A program made the translations under genes and the position numbers. Of a stretch of 64,000 nucleotides of DNA, positions 23,677 to 33,575 are shown one piece after another (position 1 is the stretch's first letter; the number at the start of each line of letters is the position of its first letter). The stretch is from Nocardioides deserti (GTDB lineage: Bacteria > Actinomycetota > Actinomycetes > Propionibacteriales > Nocardioidaceae), in NCBI RefSeq assembly GCF_014266025.1, contig NZ_JACMYC010000007.1:124001-188000 (forward strand). The letters are read 5' to 3'. The notes below the pieces were generated by a model that saw only the letters and a list, made by a program, of their open reading frames with translations, did no database searches and was not told where the DNA came from.

Positions 23677-24882
23677 TCAGGGCCGGTCGAGGACCTCGAA
23701 GCGGATGCCCGCCGACTGCAGGCGGGCGAGCAGGGCGTCGCCCATGGCGGCGGCGGTCGTGACCGAGCCGGCGGTGGTCGGGTTGTCGTCGAGGGCCAGG
23801 CACATCGCGGACTCGGCGAGCATCTTCGCGGTCTCGCCGTAGCCGGGGTCCCCGCCGGAGACGCGGGTGTGGACGGTCCGGCCGCCGCTCTCGCCGACGA
23901 AGTCGACGGTGAACCACGACTTCGCCCGGCGGGCCGCGTCGGGACCCTCCCCCTGCTTGATCCGGCCGAGCAGGGCGTTGCGCACGGGGCCGACCTGGGC
24001 CGCCAGGGTCAGGGCCGTGACGCCGGCGGCACCGCCCGCGGCGTACCGCAGGGTCTTGGTGCCGGCGAAGTGGGAGTAGCGGAACTTCGGGCCGTACGCC
24101 GCGAGCGCGTCACCGCTGCGGGCGACGATGAACGGGTCGATCGTCGGCAGCGGGAGCAGCCAGTAGCCGGTGACCGGGTCCTTGCCCGGCTTGCCGGCGA
24201 CCGCGCGCGACGAGCGGCCCTCGGGGCGCTGGCCGAGCTGCTTCTCCAGCGCGCGGCGCTCCCCCGAGGCCGAGCGCATCTGCCGGGCGCGGGAGAACTG
24301 CGTCATCGCCGAGTGGAACGTGCCGCCCGAGACCGTCCCGCCGCCGCGGACCACGCCGCGCAGGGTGAGCGGGCCCTCGACCGGGGCGAGCTGCTGGACG
24401 GTGAAGTAGGCGCCGAGGTCGTGCGGGATCGAGTCGAAGCCGCACGCGTGCACGATCCGCGCGCCGGTGCGCTGCGCGGTCTCGTGGTGGGCGGTGAACA
24501 TCCGGTCGACGAACTCCGGCTCACCGGTCAGGTCGAGGTAGTCGGTGCCGGCCTCCGCGCACGCGGCGACCAGCGGTTCGCCGTGGGTGAGGTAGGGCCC
24601 GACGGTCGTGACGACGACGCGGGCGCTGCGCGCGAGCTCGGCCAGCGAGGCGGGGTCCGAGCTGTCCGCGGTCACCAGCGGCAGGTCGGCCAGGCCGCCG
24701 TCGATGCGGACCAGGCGCTCGCGCACCCGGGCCAGCTTGTCGGCGTTGCGCCCGGCGATCGCCCAGCGCAGCCCGGCGGGTGCGTGCTCGGCGAGGTACT
24801 CCGCGGTGAGGCCGCCGGTGAAGCCGGTGGCACCCAGCAGGACGACGTCGTAGGGGCGGTCGGAAGAGCGGTCGCTGGCCAT
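23677..24882 (-). CDS. Saccharopine-dehydrogenase-like / trans-acting enoyl reductase family
   Basis: The product has 401 residues. An N-terminal Rossmann fold is clear (VVLLGATGFTGGLTAEYLAE), followed by GRNADKLARVRERL and VVTTVGPYLTHGEPLVAACA. This pattern is shared by saccharopine-dehydrogenase-like proteins and by mycobacterial trans-acting enoyl reductases of phenolic lipid synthesis. No polyketide genes are nearby, so the substrate is unknown. The gene is divergent from the DUF2277 gene 23 bases away. Confidence 0.85.
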   Translation of the reverse strand: MASDRSSDRPYDVVLLGATGFTGGLTAEYLAEHAPAGLRWAIAGRNADKLARVRERLVRIDGGLADLPLVTADSSDPASLAELARSARVVVTTVGPYLTHGEPLVAACAEAGTDYLDLTGEPEFVDRMFTAHHETAQRTGARIVHACGFDSIPHDLGAYFTVQQLAPVEGPLTLRGVVRGGGTVSGGTFHSAMTQFSRARQMRSASGERRALEKQLGQRPEGRSSRAVAGKPGKDPVTGYWLLPLPTIDPFIVARSGDALAAYGPKFRYSHFAGTKTLRYAAGGAAGVTALTLAAQVGPVRNALLGRIKQGEGPDAARRAKSWFTVDFVGESGGRTVHTRVSGGDPGYGETAKMLAESAMCLALDDNPTTAGSVTTAAAMGDALLARLQSAGIRFEVLDRP

Positions 24883-24905
24883 GCGAGGAAACGTACGCTG
24901 GAGGC

Positions 24906-25171
24906 ATGTGCCGCAACATCCGCCCCCTCCACAACTTCGAGCCGCCCGCCACAGGCGACGAGGTCACCGCGGCGGCCCTGCAGTACGTCCGCAAGGTCAG
25001 CGGCACCACCAAGCCCTCGCGCGCCAACCAGGAGGCGTTCGACCGCGCCGTCGCCGAGATCGCGCACGTCACCCGGCACCTGCTCGAGGACCTGGTCACC
25101 ACCGCCCCGCCGAAGGACCGCGAGGTCGAGGCGGAGAAGGCGCGCGCCCGGGCCGCGCTGCGCTACGCCCG

Positions 25172-25175
<4 letters not shown>
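24906..25175 (+). CDS. DUF2277 family protein
   Basis: The product has 89 residues. The N-terminus MCRNIRPLHNFEPPATGDEV is the signature of DUF2277, a small helical family of unknown function common in actinobacteria. The remainder is helical and charged. Its stop overlaps the sirtuin start by four bases (ATGA), so the two are coupled. Confidence 0.9.
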
Positions 25176-26050
<875 letters not shown>

Positions 26051-26561
26051 TCACCTCGGTGACGCCTTCCTCGCCGGCGGGCTCACCGGCGCCCGCGACC
26101 AGCCGGTCCGCTGTCTCGGCGGGCACGCGCGCGCCGACCTCGAGGACGTAGACGGTGTCCTCGAGCTCGAACTCGATGTCGGCCACGACCGCGAGGTGCT
26201 GCTCGCCGTCGCCGTCGACCAGGACGACGCCCTCGTGCGGCTCCAGGCCGTGCGGCAACGAGGTGGTCGAGTGCGCGACCCGCACGCGGTCGGACCCACC
26301 GACCGCCTCGGACGTCGACAAGCGGTGCACCATGCTCTCCCCTCCATCGGTCGGCCGACCCAGGCGGTCGACCGATCGTGCAACGGCACCGCGGGGGGTT
26401 CGGTGACGCCGTTCGCCAGACTAGGCGGTGCCTGTCCAGACCGCCAGGACATCTGCGCGGGTCGGGACCGCCGAACCGCTCAGGTGCGCGGGGCGGCGGT
26501 CGATGTAGCGCAGCCCAGCCCAGCCCAGGTCAGCGCAGCCCGGGCCCGACTCGGAGGAGGG

Positions 26562-27257
26562 TCAGAGCCGGCGGACGAAGATGTGGTTGGCGGCCTCGGG
26601 GACGATCTCGGCGGTCTCGCCGCCGGAGCCCACGAGCACGCCCTCCTCGGTGGCGACGACGGTGACGGTCTTGTCCGGCAGGGCGCCGACGCGGCGCAGG
26701 GCGCTCATCAGCACCTCGTCCTTCTGCATCTCCTCGGAGATGCGGCGGACCAGCACGCGACCCTCGTCGAACCCGGCCGCCTTCGCCAGTGGCTCGACGC
26801 CCTCCATGAACCCCTCGGGCAGCGACTCCTGGCCGAGCTCGGCGAGGCCGGGGATCGGGTTGCCGTACGGCGACTCGGTCGGGTGGTCCAGCAGCTCGAG
26901 CAGGCGCCGCTCCACGGTCTCGGACATGACGTGCTCCCAGCGGCACGCCTCCTCGTGGACCAGCTCCCACTCCAGGCCGATGACGTCGGTGAGCAGCCGC
27001 TCGGCGAGCCGGTGCTTGCGCATCACGCGCACCGCGAGCCGGCGGCCCTCCTCGGTCAGCTCCAGGTGGCGGTCCCCCTCGACGGTGACGAGGCCGTCGC
27101 GCTCCATGCGGGCCACGGTCTGCGAGACCGTCGGTCCGCTCTGGTGCAGGCGCTCGGCGATCCGCGCACGCAGCGGGACGATCCCTTCCTCGACCAGCTC
27201 GTAGATGGTCCGGAGGTACATCTCGGTGGTGTCGATCAGGTCGCTCACGCTCGCCAT
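26562..27257 (-). CDS. Iron-dependent repressor, DtxR/IdeR family
   Basis: The product has 231 residues. IdeR binds iron-regulated promoters when loaded with Fe(II), repressing siderophore and uptake genes. The HTH lies at about 28-60. All metal ligands of mycobacterial IdeR are conserved with an offset of three: Met13, His82, Glu86, His101, Cys105, Glu108 and His109. A C-terminal SH3-like domain follows. ATG at 27257 or GTG at 27248 could start it. The 228 bases downstream, to 26334, contain short CAGCC repeats but no gene. Confidence 0.94.
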   Translation of the reverse strand: MASVSDLIDTTEMYLRTIYELVEEGIVPLRARIAERLHQSGPTVSQTVARMERDGLVTVEGDRHLELTEEGRRLAVRVMRKHRLAERLLTDVIGLEWELVHEEACRWEHVMSETVERRLLELLDHPTESPYGNPIPGLAELGQESLPEGFMEGVEPLAKAAGFDEGRVLVRRISEEMQKDEVLMSALRRVGALPDKTVTVVATEEGVLVGSGGETAEIVPEAANHIFVRRL

Positions 27258-27305
27258 TGTGTCCCATGCGCACTGCGGGGGCACCCGGCTGGGCACCGAG
27301 CACCC

Positions 27306-28676
27306 GTGCCCCGTGAGACCCGCCCCACCGTGATGTGGTTCCGCCGCGACCTGCGGCTGCGTGACAACCCGGCGCTGCTGGAGGCCTGCGCGGAGGGAGC
27401 GGTGCTGCCGCTGTTCGTGCTGGACCCCCACCTGTGGGGGCCGTCCGGGCCGAGCCGGCGGGCGTACCTCGCGGCCTCGCTGCGCTCGCTGGACGCCTCG
27501 CTGCGCGAGCTGGGGGCGCCCGGCCTGCAGGTCGTGCGCGGGGACCCGGTACGCCGCGTGCCGCTCGCCGCGCGGGCGGTGGGCGCCGAGCGCGTCCACG
27601 TCGCGGCCGACTTCGGCCCCTACGGCCGGCGCCGCGACCGGGCCGTCGAGGAGGCGCTCGCCGCCGCCGGGGTGGAGCTGGTCCGGACGGGCTCGCCCTA
27701 CGTCGTGCCGCCGGGGACCGTCACCAGCGGCTCGAGCGACCACTACCGCGTCTTCACGCCGTTCTACCGGGTCTGGGAGCAGCAGGACCGGCCGGCACCG
27801 CAGGACGCGCCCGACCACGCCGACTGGCTCGCGCTCGACGAGGGCACGACGGAGGTCCCGGACCCGCGGCTGCCGACGGGGCTGGAGCTGCCGGAGGCCG
27901 GCGAGCGGGCCACCCGGGAGCGGTGGGAGGAGTTCCTCGAGCACGGGGTCGACGACTACGACACCGCCCGCAACGAGCCGGGCACCGACGGCACCTCACG
28001 GATGTCGGTGCACCTGAAGTACGGCGAGGTGCACCCGCGACAGCTGCTCGCGGACCTGGCCGCTCGCCGGAGCGCCGGCGCGGCGACGTACCGCAAGGAG
28101 CTGGGGTGGCGGGAGTTCTACGCCGACGTGCTGTGGCACCAGCCGCGGACGGCCCGGGAGTACTACAAGACGCAGTACGCCTCGCTCGCCTACGACGAGC
28201 CAGGCGAGCTGTTCGCGGCTTGGCAGGAGGGCCGCACCGGCTACCCCGTCGTCGACGCCGGGATGCGCCAGCTGCGGTCGGTCGGCTGGATGCACAACCG
28301 GGTCCGGATGATCACCGCGAGCTTCCTCGTCAAGGACCTGCACGTCGAGTGGCAGCACGGCGCCCGGCACTTCCTGCACTGGCTGTGCGACGGCGACCTC
28401 GCCTCGAACAACCACGGCTGGCAGTGGGTCGCCGGCTCGGGCACCGACCCCTCGCCGTTCTTCCGCGTCTTCAACCCCACCGGCCAGGGCCGCAGGTTCG
28501 ACCCCGACGGCGCCTACGTCCGTCGCTGGGTCCCCGAGCTCGCCGACCCCGCCCGGGTCCCCGACCCGCACGAGCCGTCCAGCGAGGTCCGCGCGGCGGT
28601 GGGCTACCCCGAGCCGGTCGTCGACCACGCCGAGGAGCGCCGCGAGGCCCTCGCCCGCTGGGAGCACATCCGGTAG
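27306..28676 (+). CDS. Deoxyribodipyrimidine photolyase
   Basis: The product has 456 residues, normal for a class I CPD photolyase, which repairs UV dimers with light using FAD and an antenna. The N-terminal antenna domain starts MWFRRDLRLRDNPAL. The FAD domain contains SRMSVHLKYGEVHPR, GWREFYADVLW, RTGYPVVDAGMRQL, WMHNRVRMITASFLVKDL and LASNNHGWQW. GTG at 27306 is taken as start; ATG at 27333 would clip the first beta strand. Confidence 0.95.
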   Translation: MPRETRPTVMWFRRDLRLRDNPALLEACAEGAVLPLFVLDPHLWGPSGPSRRAYLAASLRSLDASLRELGAPGLQVVRGDPVRRVPLAARAVGAERVHVAADFGPYGRRRDRAVEEALAAAGVELVRTGSPYVVPPGTVTSGSSDHYRVFTPFYRVWEQQDRPAPQDAPDHADWLALDEGTTEVPDPRLPTGLELPEAGERATRERWEEFLEHGVDDYDTARNEPGTDGTSRMSVHLKYGEVHPRQLLADLAARRSAGAATYRKELGWREFYADVLWHQPRTAREYYKTQYASLAYDEPGELFAAWQEGRTGYPVVDAGMRQLRSVGWMHNRVRMITASFLVKDLHVEWQHGARHFLHWLCDGDLASNNHGWQWVAGSGTDPSPFFRVFNPTGQGRRFDPDGAYVRRWVPELADPARVPDPHEPSSEVRAAVGYPEPVVDHAEERREALARWEHIR

Positions 28677-28687
28677 AGGATGGGCCG

Positions 28688-29383
28688 GTGACCACCTCGA
28701 CGCTGACCGTGCCTGCTCGCTTCAACGGCCCGCCGGGGTCGGGGAACGGCGGGTGGTGCGCCGGGGCGGTCGCCGCGCGGGTCGGGACCACCGGCGCCGT
28801 CGAGGTGCGCCTGCGCAAGCCCCCGCCGCTGGACACCGCGATGGAGGTCGGCGAGCAGGACGGCTGGACCGTGGCCACGCGTGCCGGCGAGGTGGTGCTG
28901 CAGGCCCGCCCGGGCGCCGAGCCGGAACCGCTGGCCCCGGTCGCCGTCGGGACGGCGCGCGCCGCCGCGGCGGCGTACGACGGCTTCGCCGACCACCCGT
29001 TCGGCCACTGCTTCTCGTGCGGCCCGGAGCGGGCCGAGGGCGACGGGCTGCGGATCTTCCCCGGGCAGGTGGAGCCGGGGACCGTGGCCGCGCCCTGGAC
29101 GCCGCACGACGACCACACGACCCTCGAGGCGACGTGGGCGGCGATCGACTGCGCGGGCGCATGGGCGGCCGGGATCGGCGAGCGGGCGATGGTGCTCGGC
29201 TCGATGACCGCGCAGGTCCTCGGGCTGCCGGCGGCGGGCGTCGAGCACGTGGTCGTGGGCGCGGTCCGTTCCGTCGAGGGCCGCCGCCACCGCACCGCGA
29301 CCACGCTCCGCACGGCGGACGGCGACCTGGTCGCCGCGGCCGAGCAGGTGTGGTTCGAGATCGACCCCACGACGTTCGGCTGA
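28688..29383 (+). CDS. Hotdog-fold thioesterase-like protein
   Basis: The product has 231 residues. It appears to hold two hotdog-like halves; the second includes HPFGHCFSCGPERAEGDGLR and a helix ATWAAIDCAGAWAA. Proteins of this shape act as acyl-CoA thioesterases or dehydratases, but no catalytic residue can be assigned with certainty. It starts twelve bases after the photolyase stop and may be co-transcribed. Confidence 0.8.
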   Translation: MTTSTLTVPARFNGPPGSGNGGWCAGAVAARVGTTGAVEVRLRKPPPLDTAMEVGEQDGWTVATRAGEVVLQARPGAEPEPLAPVAVGTARAAAAAYDGFADHPFGHCFSCGPERAEGDGLRIFPGQVEPGTVAAPWTPHDDHTTLEATWAAIDCAGAWAAGIGERAMVLGSMTAQVLGLPAAGVEHVVVGAVRSVEGRRHRTATTLRTADGDLVAAAEQVWFEIDPTTFG

Positions 29384-29418
29384 CTCACCCGGCCAGCACC
29401 CGACGGCGGTCTGCCACC

Positions 29419-31053
29419 ATGGACCGCATGGCTTTGAACGATCAAACCGCAGCGCCCGAGAGCCGTTCGGAGTGGTGGCGCCACGCCGTCACCTACCAGG
29501 TCTACGTCCGCAGCTTCGCCGACAGCGACGGCGACGGCGTGGGCGACCTGCCCGGCATCACCTCCAGGCTGCCGTACCTCCGCGACCTCGGCGTCGACGC
29601 CCTGTGGCTCACGCCCTTCTACACCTCGCCGCAGCACGACCACGGCTACGACGTGGCGGACTACTGCGACGTCGACCCGCTGTTCGGGACGCTCGCGGAC
29701 GCCGACACCCTCGTCGCCACCGCGCACGACCTCGGCCTCAAGGTGATCGTCGACCTCGTGCCCAACCACACCTCGAACGAGCACGTGTGGTTCCAGGCCG
29801 CGCTGGCCGCGGGGAAGGGCAGCCCCGAGCGGGCGCGCTACATCTTCCGCGACTCCCCCGCCGACCGCCCGGGCGAGCCGCCGAACAACTGGCTCTCGGT
29901 CTTCGGCGGCCCGGCGTGGACCCAGCTGCCGGACGGCCAGTGGTACCTCCACCTCTTCGACTCCACCCAGCCCGACCTCGACTGGCGCAACCCGGAGGTC
30001 GGCGACATGTTCGTCGACGTCCTGCGCTTCTGGCTCGACCGCGGGGTGGACGGCTTCCGCATCGACGTCGCCCACGGCCTGGTCAAGGAGGAGGGCCTGC
30101 GCGACCAGGAGGTCGGTGAGGGCGAGGAGCTCGGGAGCGGCGCCCCGATCAACGAGGAGCACTCGATGGTCGAGCGGACCCTCCGCGACGAGCCGATGTG
30201 GGACCAGCCGGAGGTCCACGACGTCTACCGCCGCTGGCACACCGTGCTCGAGGAGTACGACGGCGACCGGATGATGGTGGCCGAGGCCTGGACGCAGACG
30301 CCGGAGTCGATGGCCCGGTTCGTGCGGCCCGACGAGATGCAGCAGTCGTTCAACTTCGCCTGGCTGCTCGCGCCGTGGTCGGCGAAGGCGTTCGCCGACG
30401 TCATCACCGGCACCCTGGACGCGATGGCCCCGGTGGGCGCCTCGCCGACCTGGGTGCTGAGCAACCACGACGTCGTCCGCCACACCACGCGGTACGGCGG
30501 CGGGCCGGTCGGCCTGGCCCGGGCGAAGGCCGCGACGCTGGCGATGCTCGCCCTGCCCGGCTCCTCCTACCTCTACGAGGGCGAGGAGCTCGGCCTCGAG
30601 CAGGTCGACGTGGAGCCGGAGTTCCGCCAGGACCCGTCGTGGTTCCGCACCGGCGAGGTCGGCCGCGACGGCTGCCGCGTGCCGGTGCCGTGGAGCGGCG
30701 ACGCCCCGCCGTACGGCTTCGGCCCGGGCAGCGAGCAGCCGTGGCTGCCGCAGCCGCTGGACTGGGCGCCGCTGGCCATGGCGGCGCAGGCCGGTGACCC
30801 GGACTCGACGCTGGCGTTCTACCGCTCCGCGCTGGCCGCCCGGCGCACCTTCGCCACGACCGCCGGTGACGACGTCGAGGTGCTCGCCAGCGGCTCGGAC
30901 GACGTCTTGGTGTTCCGCCGCGGCCCGGTGACCGTCGTCGTCAACTGCGGCACGGAGACCGTCGCGCTGCCCGACGGCGAGCTGCTGCTCGCCAGCGCGC
31001 CGGTCGTCGACGGCCTCCCTGCGGACGCCACCGCCTGGATCACCACCGCCTGA
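29419..31053 (+). CDS. GH13 alpha-glucosidase (oligo-1,6-glucosidase / trehalase type)
   Basis: The product has 544 residues. GH13 regions are clear: AVTYQVYVRSFADSDGDGVG, KVIVDLVPNHTS, DGFRIDVAHGL (Asp nucleophile), VAEAW (Glu acid/base) and LSNHDVVRH (transition-state Asp). Length and the N-terminal motif match alpha-glucosidases cutting small alpha-glucans. No signal peptide is present, so it acts in the cytoplasm. ATG at 29428 is an alternative three codons later. Confidence 0.92.
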   Translation: MDRMALNDQTAAPESRSEWWRHAVTYQVYVRSFADSDGDGVGDLPGITSRLPYLRDLGVDALWLTPFYTSPQHDHGYDVADYCDVDPLFGTLADADTLVATAHDLGLKVIVDLVPNHTSNEHVWFQAALAAGKGSPERARYIFRDSPADRPGEPPNNWLSVFGGPAWTQLPDGQWYLHLFDSTQPDLDWRNPEVGDMFVDVLRFWLDRGVDGFRIDVAHGLVKEEGLRDQEVGEGEELGSGAPINEEHSMVERTLRDEPMWDQPEVHDVYRRWHTVLEEYDGDRMMVAEAWTQTPESMARFVRPDEMQQSFNFAWLLAPWSAKAFADVITGTLDAMAPVGASPTWVLSNHDVVRHTTRYGGGPVGLARAKAATLAMLALPGSSYLYEGEELGLEQVDVEPEFRQDPSWFRTGEVGRDGCRVPVPWSGDAPPYGFGPGSEQPWLPQPLDWAPLAMAAQAGDPDSTLAFYRSALAARRTFATTAGDDVEVLASGSDDVLVFRRGPVTVVVNCGTETVALPDGELLLASAPVVDGLPADATAWITTA

Positions 31054-31064
31054 CCGCACCTGAT

Positions 31065-31110
31065 CTCGTGATGCCGGGCGTGCGCCCCGGCGCACTCCTG
31101 GCATCACGAG
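31065..31110. terminator. Hairpin between convergent genes
   Basis: CTCGTGATGCC (31065-31075) pairs perfectly with GGCATCACGAG (31100-31110). It lies between the stop codons of the glucosidase and marR-like genes and probably ends both transcripts. It has no T-run. Confidence 0.6.
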
Positions 31111-31128
31111 GCGAGGTCCGGCTCGGGG

Positions 31129-31596
31129 CTACTCCTCGTCGACGCCGAGGGTGGCGTTGTAGCGGGCCAGCGTCCCCGCGAAGTCGGCGAGCTCGTCGTC
31201 GGACCAGTCGCCGAGCCGCTCGTCGAGGTAGCGGCGGCGGAGGTCGGCGACCTCCTCGAGACGGCGTACGCCCTCCTCGCTGGCGGACAGCAGCGTCGCG
31301 CGGCCGTCGTCGGGGTCCGGGGACCGGTCGACGAGCCCGAGGTCCATCAGGTGCTGGACCTGCCGGCTGATCGCGCCCTTGTCGATGCCGAAGACCTCCG
31401 CCATCGCCGACGCACGCACCGGGCCGTGCGCGGCGAGGTAGCCGAGCATGAGGTACGACGCCGGCTGCAGGTCCGGGTGGACCGACCGGGCCCGCACGCC
31501 GATGACGCGGCGCACGCGGCGGATCAGCACGCCGACCTCCTGCTCGAGCAGGCGCAGCGACTCGTCGCGCTCCACCGACACCTCCGTCGTGATCAT
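31129..31596 (-). CDS. MarR-family regulator
   Basis: The product has 155 residues. A winged helix is visible: PASYLMLGYLAAHGPVRASA then FGIDKGAISRQVQHLMDLGL and the wing DDGRATLLSASEEG. MarR proteins repress drug-efflux or catabolic genes and are released by ligands. The gene overlaps the stop of the MFS exporter by four bases and so is in the same operon. The likely target is the promoter at 33250-33278. Confidence 0.92.
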   Translation of the reverse strand: MITTEVSVERDESLRLLEQEVGVLIRRVRRVIGVRARSVHPDLQPASYLMLGYLAAHGPVRASAMAEVFGIDKGAISRQVQHLMDLGLVDRSPDPDDGRATLLSASEEGVRRLEEVADLRRRYLDERLGDWSDDELADFAGTLARYNATLGVDEE

Positions 31597-33224
31597 CGTC
31601 GGCCGAGCTCCTCGACCGCCTCGGGGACGACCGTCTCCGCCGAGGGCTCGTCAGCGGTGGTGGTGCGCAGCGGCACCTCCTTGATGAAGAGCACGCACAG
31701 CAGCGCGACCAGGGCGAACGGTACCGAGACCAGGAACAGGTGGCCGGTGGCGTCCCCGAACGACGTCTCGTAGAGCGCGCGGATCGGGGGCGGCAGCTCC
31801 GAGAGGTCCGGGATGCTGCCCCTCCCGCCGCCGGCGGAGGGGTCGACACCCAGGCGACGCAGGCCCTCGGCCATCGAGTCGGAGACCTGGTGGGCCAGCA
31901 GCGCGCCGAGCGCCGAGACGCCGACGGTGCCGCCGATGGAGCGGAAGAACGCGACCACGGAGCTGGCGGCGCCGAGGTCGGCGGCCTTGGCGTTGTTCTG
32001 CACGGCGAGCACGAGGTTCTGCATCGTCGCACCCATGCCGACGCCGAGGACGGCCATGAACAGGCCGACCCGGACCAACGAGGTCTCCGCGTCGATCGTG
32101 GAGAGCAGCGCGAAGCCGAGGACGACGAGCACCGAGCCGCCGACCAGCCAGCGCTTCCACACGCCCGTCCTGGTGATGACCCGGCCCGAGACGATGCTCG
32201 AGACGAGCAGCCCGCCGACCATGCAGATCGACATCAGGCCGGCGTGGGTCGGGGTCATGCCGCGCGACATCTGGAAGTACTGGCTGAGGTAGACCGTCGA
32301 GCCGAACATCGCGACGCCGATCATCACCGAGGCCAGCGTGGCCAGTGAGGTGGTGCGGTCGCGGAAGAGGCGCAGCGGGACGACCGGCTCGGTGGCGACC
32401 CGGCCCTCGACCCAGATCGCCAGCGCGATGACGGCGGCGGCCGCGGCGAGCATGGCGGCGGTGGTGCCCGAGGCCCAGGCGAACTGGTCTCCGGCCAGCG
32501 AGACCCACACCAGCAGGATCGAGACACCCGCGACGATGAGCGTCGCGCCGGCGTAGTCGATCTTGACCTCGCGCTTGACGACCGGCAGGTGCAGCTTGAG
32601 CTGGAGCACGACGAAGGCGAGCAGGGCGACCGGGATGCCGACGTAGAAGCAGCCGCGCCAGCCGAGCGGGGAGTCCACGATCAGGCCGCCGAGCAGCGGG
32701 CCGCTGACCGTCGCGGTCGCGAAGACGGCGCCGATGTAGCCGGCGTACCGCCCACGCTCGCGGGGGCTGACCATCGAGGCGATGACGACCTGGACCAGGG
32801 CGGTGAGGCCACCGACGCCGAGGCCCTGGAAGGCGCGGGCGCCGATGAGGACCTCCATGTTCGGCGCGAGGCCGGCGACCAGCGACCCGATCGCGAAGAT
32901 GACGAGCGCGGCCTGGACCAGCATCTTCTTGCTGAACAGGTCGGCGAGCTTGCCCCAGATCGGGGTCGTCGCGGTCATGGTCAGCAGCGTCGCGACGACG
33001 ACCCAGGTGTAGCCGCTCTGGCTGCCCTCGAGGTCGGTGACGATGCGCGGGAGCGCGTTGCTGACGACGGTGCTGGAGAGCATCGCGACGAACATGGCGA
33101 GCAGGAGGCCGGAGAGCGCCTCGAGGATCTCGCGGTGGGTCATCTCGCCGGCCTGGGCGGCGGGCGGCGCGGGTGGTGCCTGGGTCACGGGTTCTCGCTT
33201 CGGGGGTACGTCGGTGGTGGTCAC
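31593..33224 (-). CDS. MFS drug exporter, DHA2 (14-TM) family
   Basis: The product has 543 residues. It shows the DHA2 pattern of 14 membrane helices, with LSGLLLAMFVAMLSSTVVSNALPRI at the N-terminus and GKLADLFSKKMLVQ (motif A). Such proteins expel drugs using the proton gradient. GTG at 33224 is preferred; the frame is open upstream to 33459 but through leader sequence. The operon continues into the MarR gene. Confidence 0.92.
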   Translation of the reverse strand: MTTTDVPPKREPVTQAPPAPPAAQAGEMTHREILEALSGLLLAMFVAMLSSTVVSNALPRIVTDLEGSQSGYTWVVVATLLTMTATTPIWGKLADLFSKKMLVQAALVIFAIGSLVAGLAPNMEVLIGARAFQGLGVGGLTALVQVVIASMVSPRERGRYAGYIGAVFATATVSGPLLGGLIVDSPLGWRGCFYVGIPVALLAFVVLQLKLHLPVVKREVKIDYAGATLIVAGVSILLVWVSLAGDQFAWASGTTAAMLAAAAAVIALAIWVEGRVATEPVVPLRLFRDRTTSLATLASVMIGVAMFGSTVYLSQYFQMSRGMTPTHAGLMSICMVGGLLVSSIVSGRVITRTGVWKRWLVGGSVLVVLGFALLSTIDAETSLVRVGLFMAVLGVGMGATMQNLVLAVQNNAKAADLGAASSVVAFFRSIGGTVGVSALGALLAHQVSDSMAEGLRRLGVDPSAGGGRGSIPDLSELPPPIRALYETSFGDATGHLFLVSVPFALVALLCVLFIKEVPLRTTTADEPSAETVVPEAVEELGRR

Positions 33225-33232
33225 GCAGGTTG

Positions 33233-33278
33233 AAAGGTTGACCGAGGCAACTTTATTCCGGCTGGTTGCTCCCGACAA
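33233..33278 (-). promoter_or_regulatory. Candidate promoter with dyad operator for the MFS/MarR operon
   Basis: On the minus strand TTGTCG (33278-33273) and TAAAGT (33255-33250) are separated by 17 bases. An inverted repeat, AAA-g-GTTG-N7-CAAC-TTT (33233-33254), overlaps the -10 and the expected start point and is a plausible MarR site. Confidence 0.5.
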
Positions 33279-33323
33279 CTTCTCGCCGGCGGTACCCACC
33301 GAGCGGCGCACCCAGAAATGCAG

Positions 33324-33392
33324 CGACCCCCAGGTGCGGCCCTCGGGATCGAGGACCCAGCCGGCGGACGGGGCCGGTTCACCTGGGGGTCG
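33324..33392 (-). other. Large inverted repeat in the MFS leader
   Basis: CGACCCCCAGGTG (33324-33336) pairs perfectly with CACCTGGGGGTCG (33380-33392) across a 43-base loop that can fold further. It lies between the 12-codon ORF and the MFS start, where an attenuator would be placed. Confidence 0.55.
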
Positions 33393-33458
33393 GGCAGCTG
33401 CTTGGGATTCGCCAGCAGCGTTCAGGGGCGGTGCCGCCCCGTCGTCCTGCTGGGGCTG

Positions 33459-33497
33459 CTAGCGGGCAGCCACCTCACGCGTCCAAGAAGAACTCAT
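33459..33497 (-). CDS. 12-residue leader ORF (MSSSWTREVAAR)
   Basis: A short ORF reads MSSSWTREVAAR and then stops at TAG. It has an unusually strong ribosome site (GGAAAGGAGGTGG) nine bases before the ATG. A candidate promoter (33530-33558) lies about 33 bases upstream and the leader hairpin follows. The arrangement resembles regulatory leader peptides of resistance genes, although it could be a small functional peptide. Downstream of the TAG the same frame stays open into the MFS gene. Confidence 0.5.
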   Translation of the reverse strand: MSSSWTREVAAR

Positions 33498-33529
33498 TCT
33501 TCGGACCACCTCCTTTCCCGTGTGCTGCC

Positions 33530-33558
33530 ACGGTAGGTCGCGGCCGGGGCGTGCTCAA
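33530..33558 (-). promoter_or_regulatory. Candidate promoter of the leader ORF
   Basis: On the minus strand TTGAGC (33558-33553), 17 bases, then TACCGT (33535-33530). The start point would be about 15-20 bases before the strong ribosome site of the 12-codon ORF. Confidence 0.4.
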
Positions 33559-33575
33559 GGGATTAAGGGGCCGAG

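Noticed and set aside
33225..33458. An N-terminal extension of the MFS protein through the leader
   Set aside because: No start is available before 33311, family members start near TM1, and a promoter with a dyad lies inside the extension.
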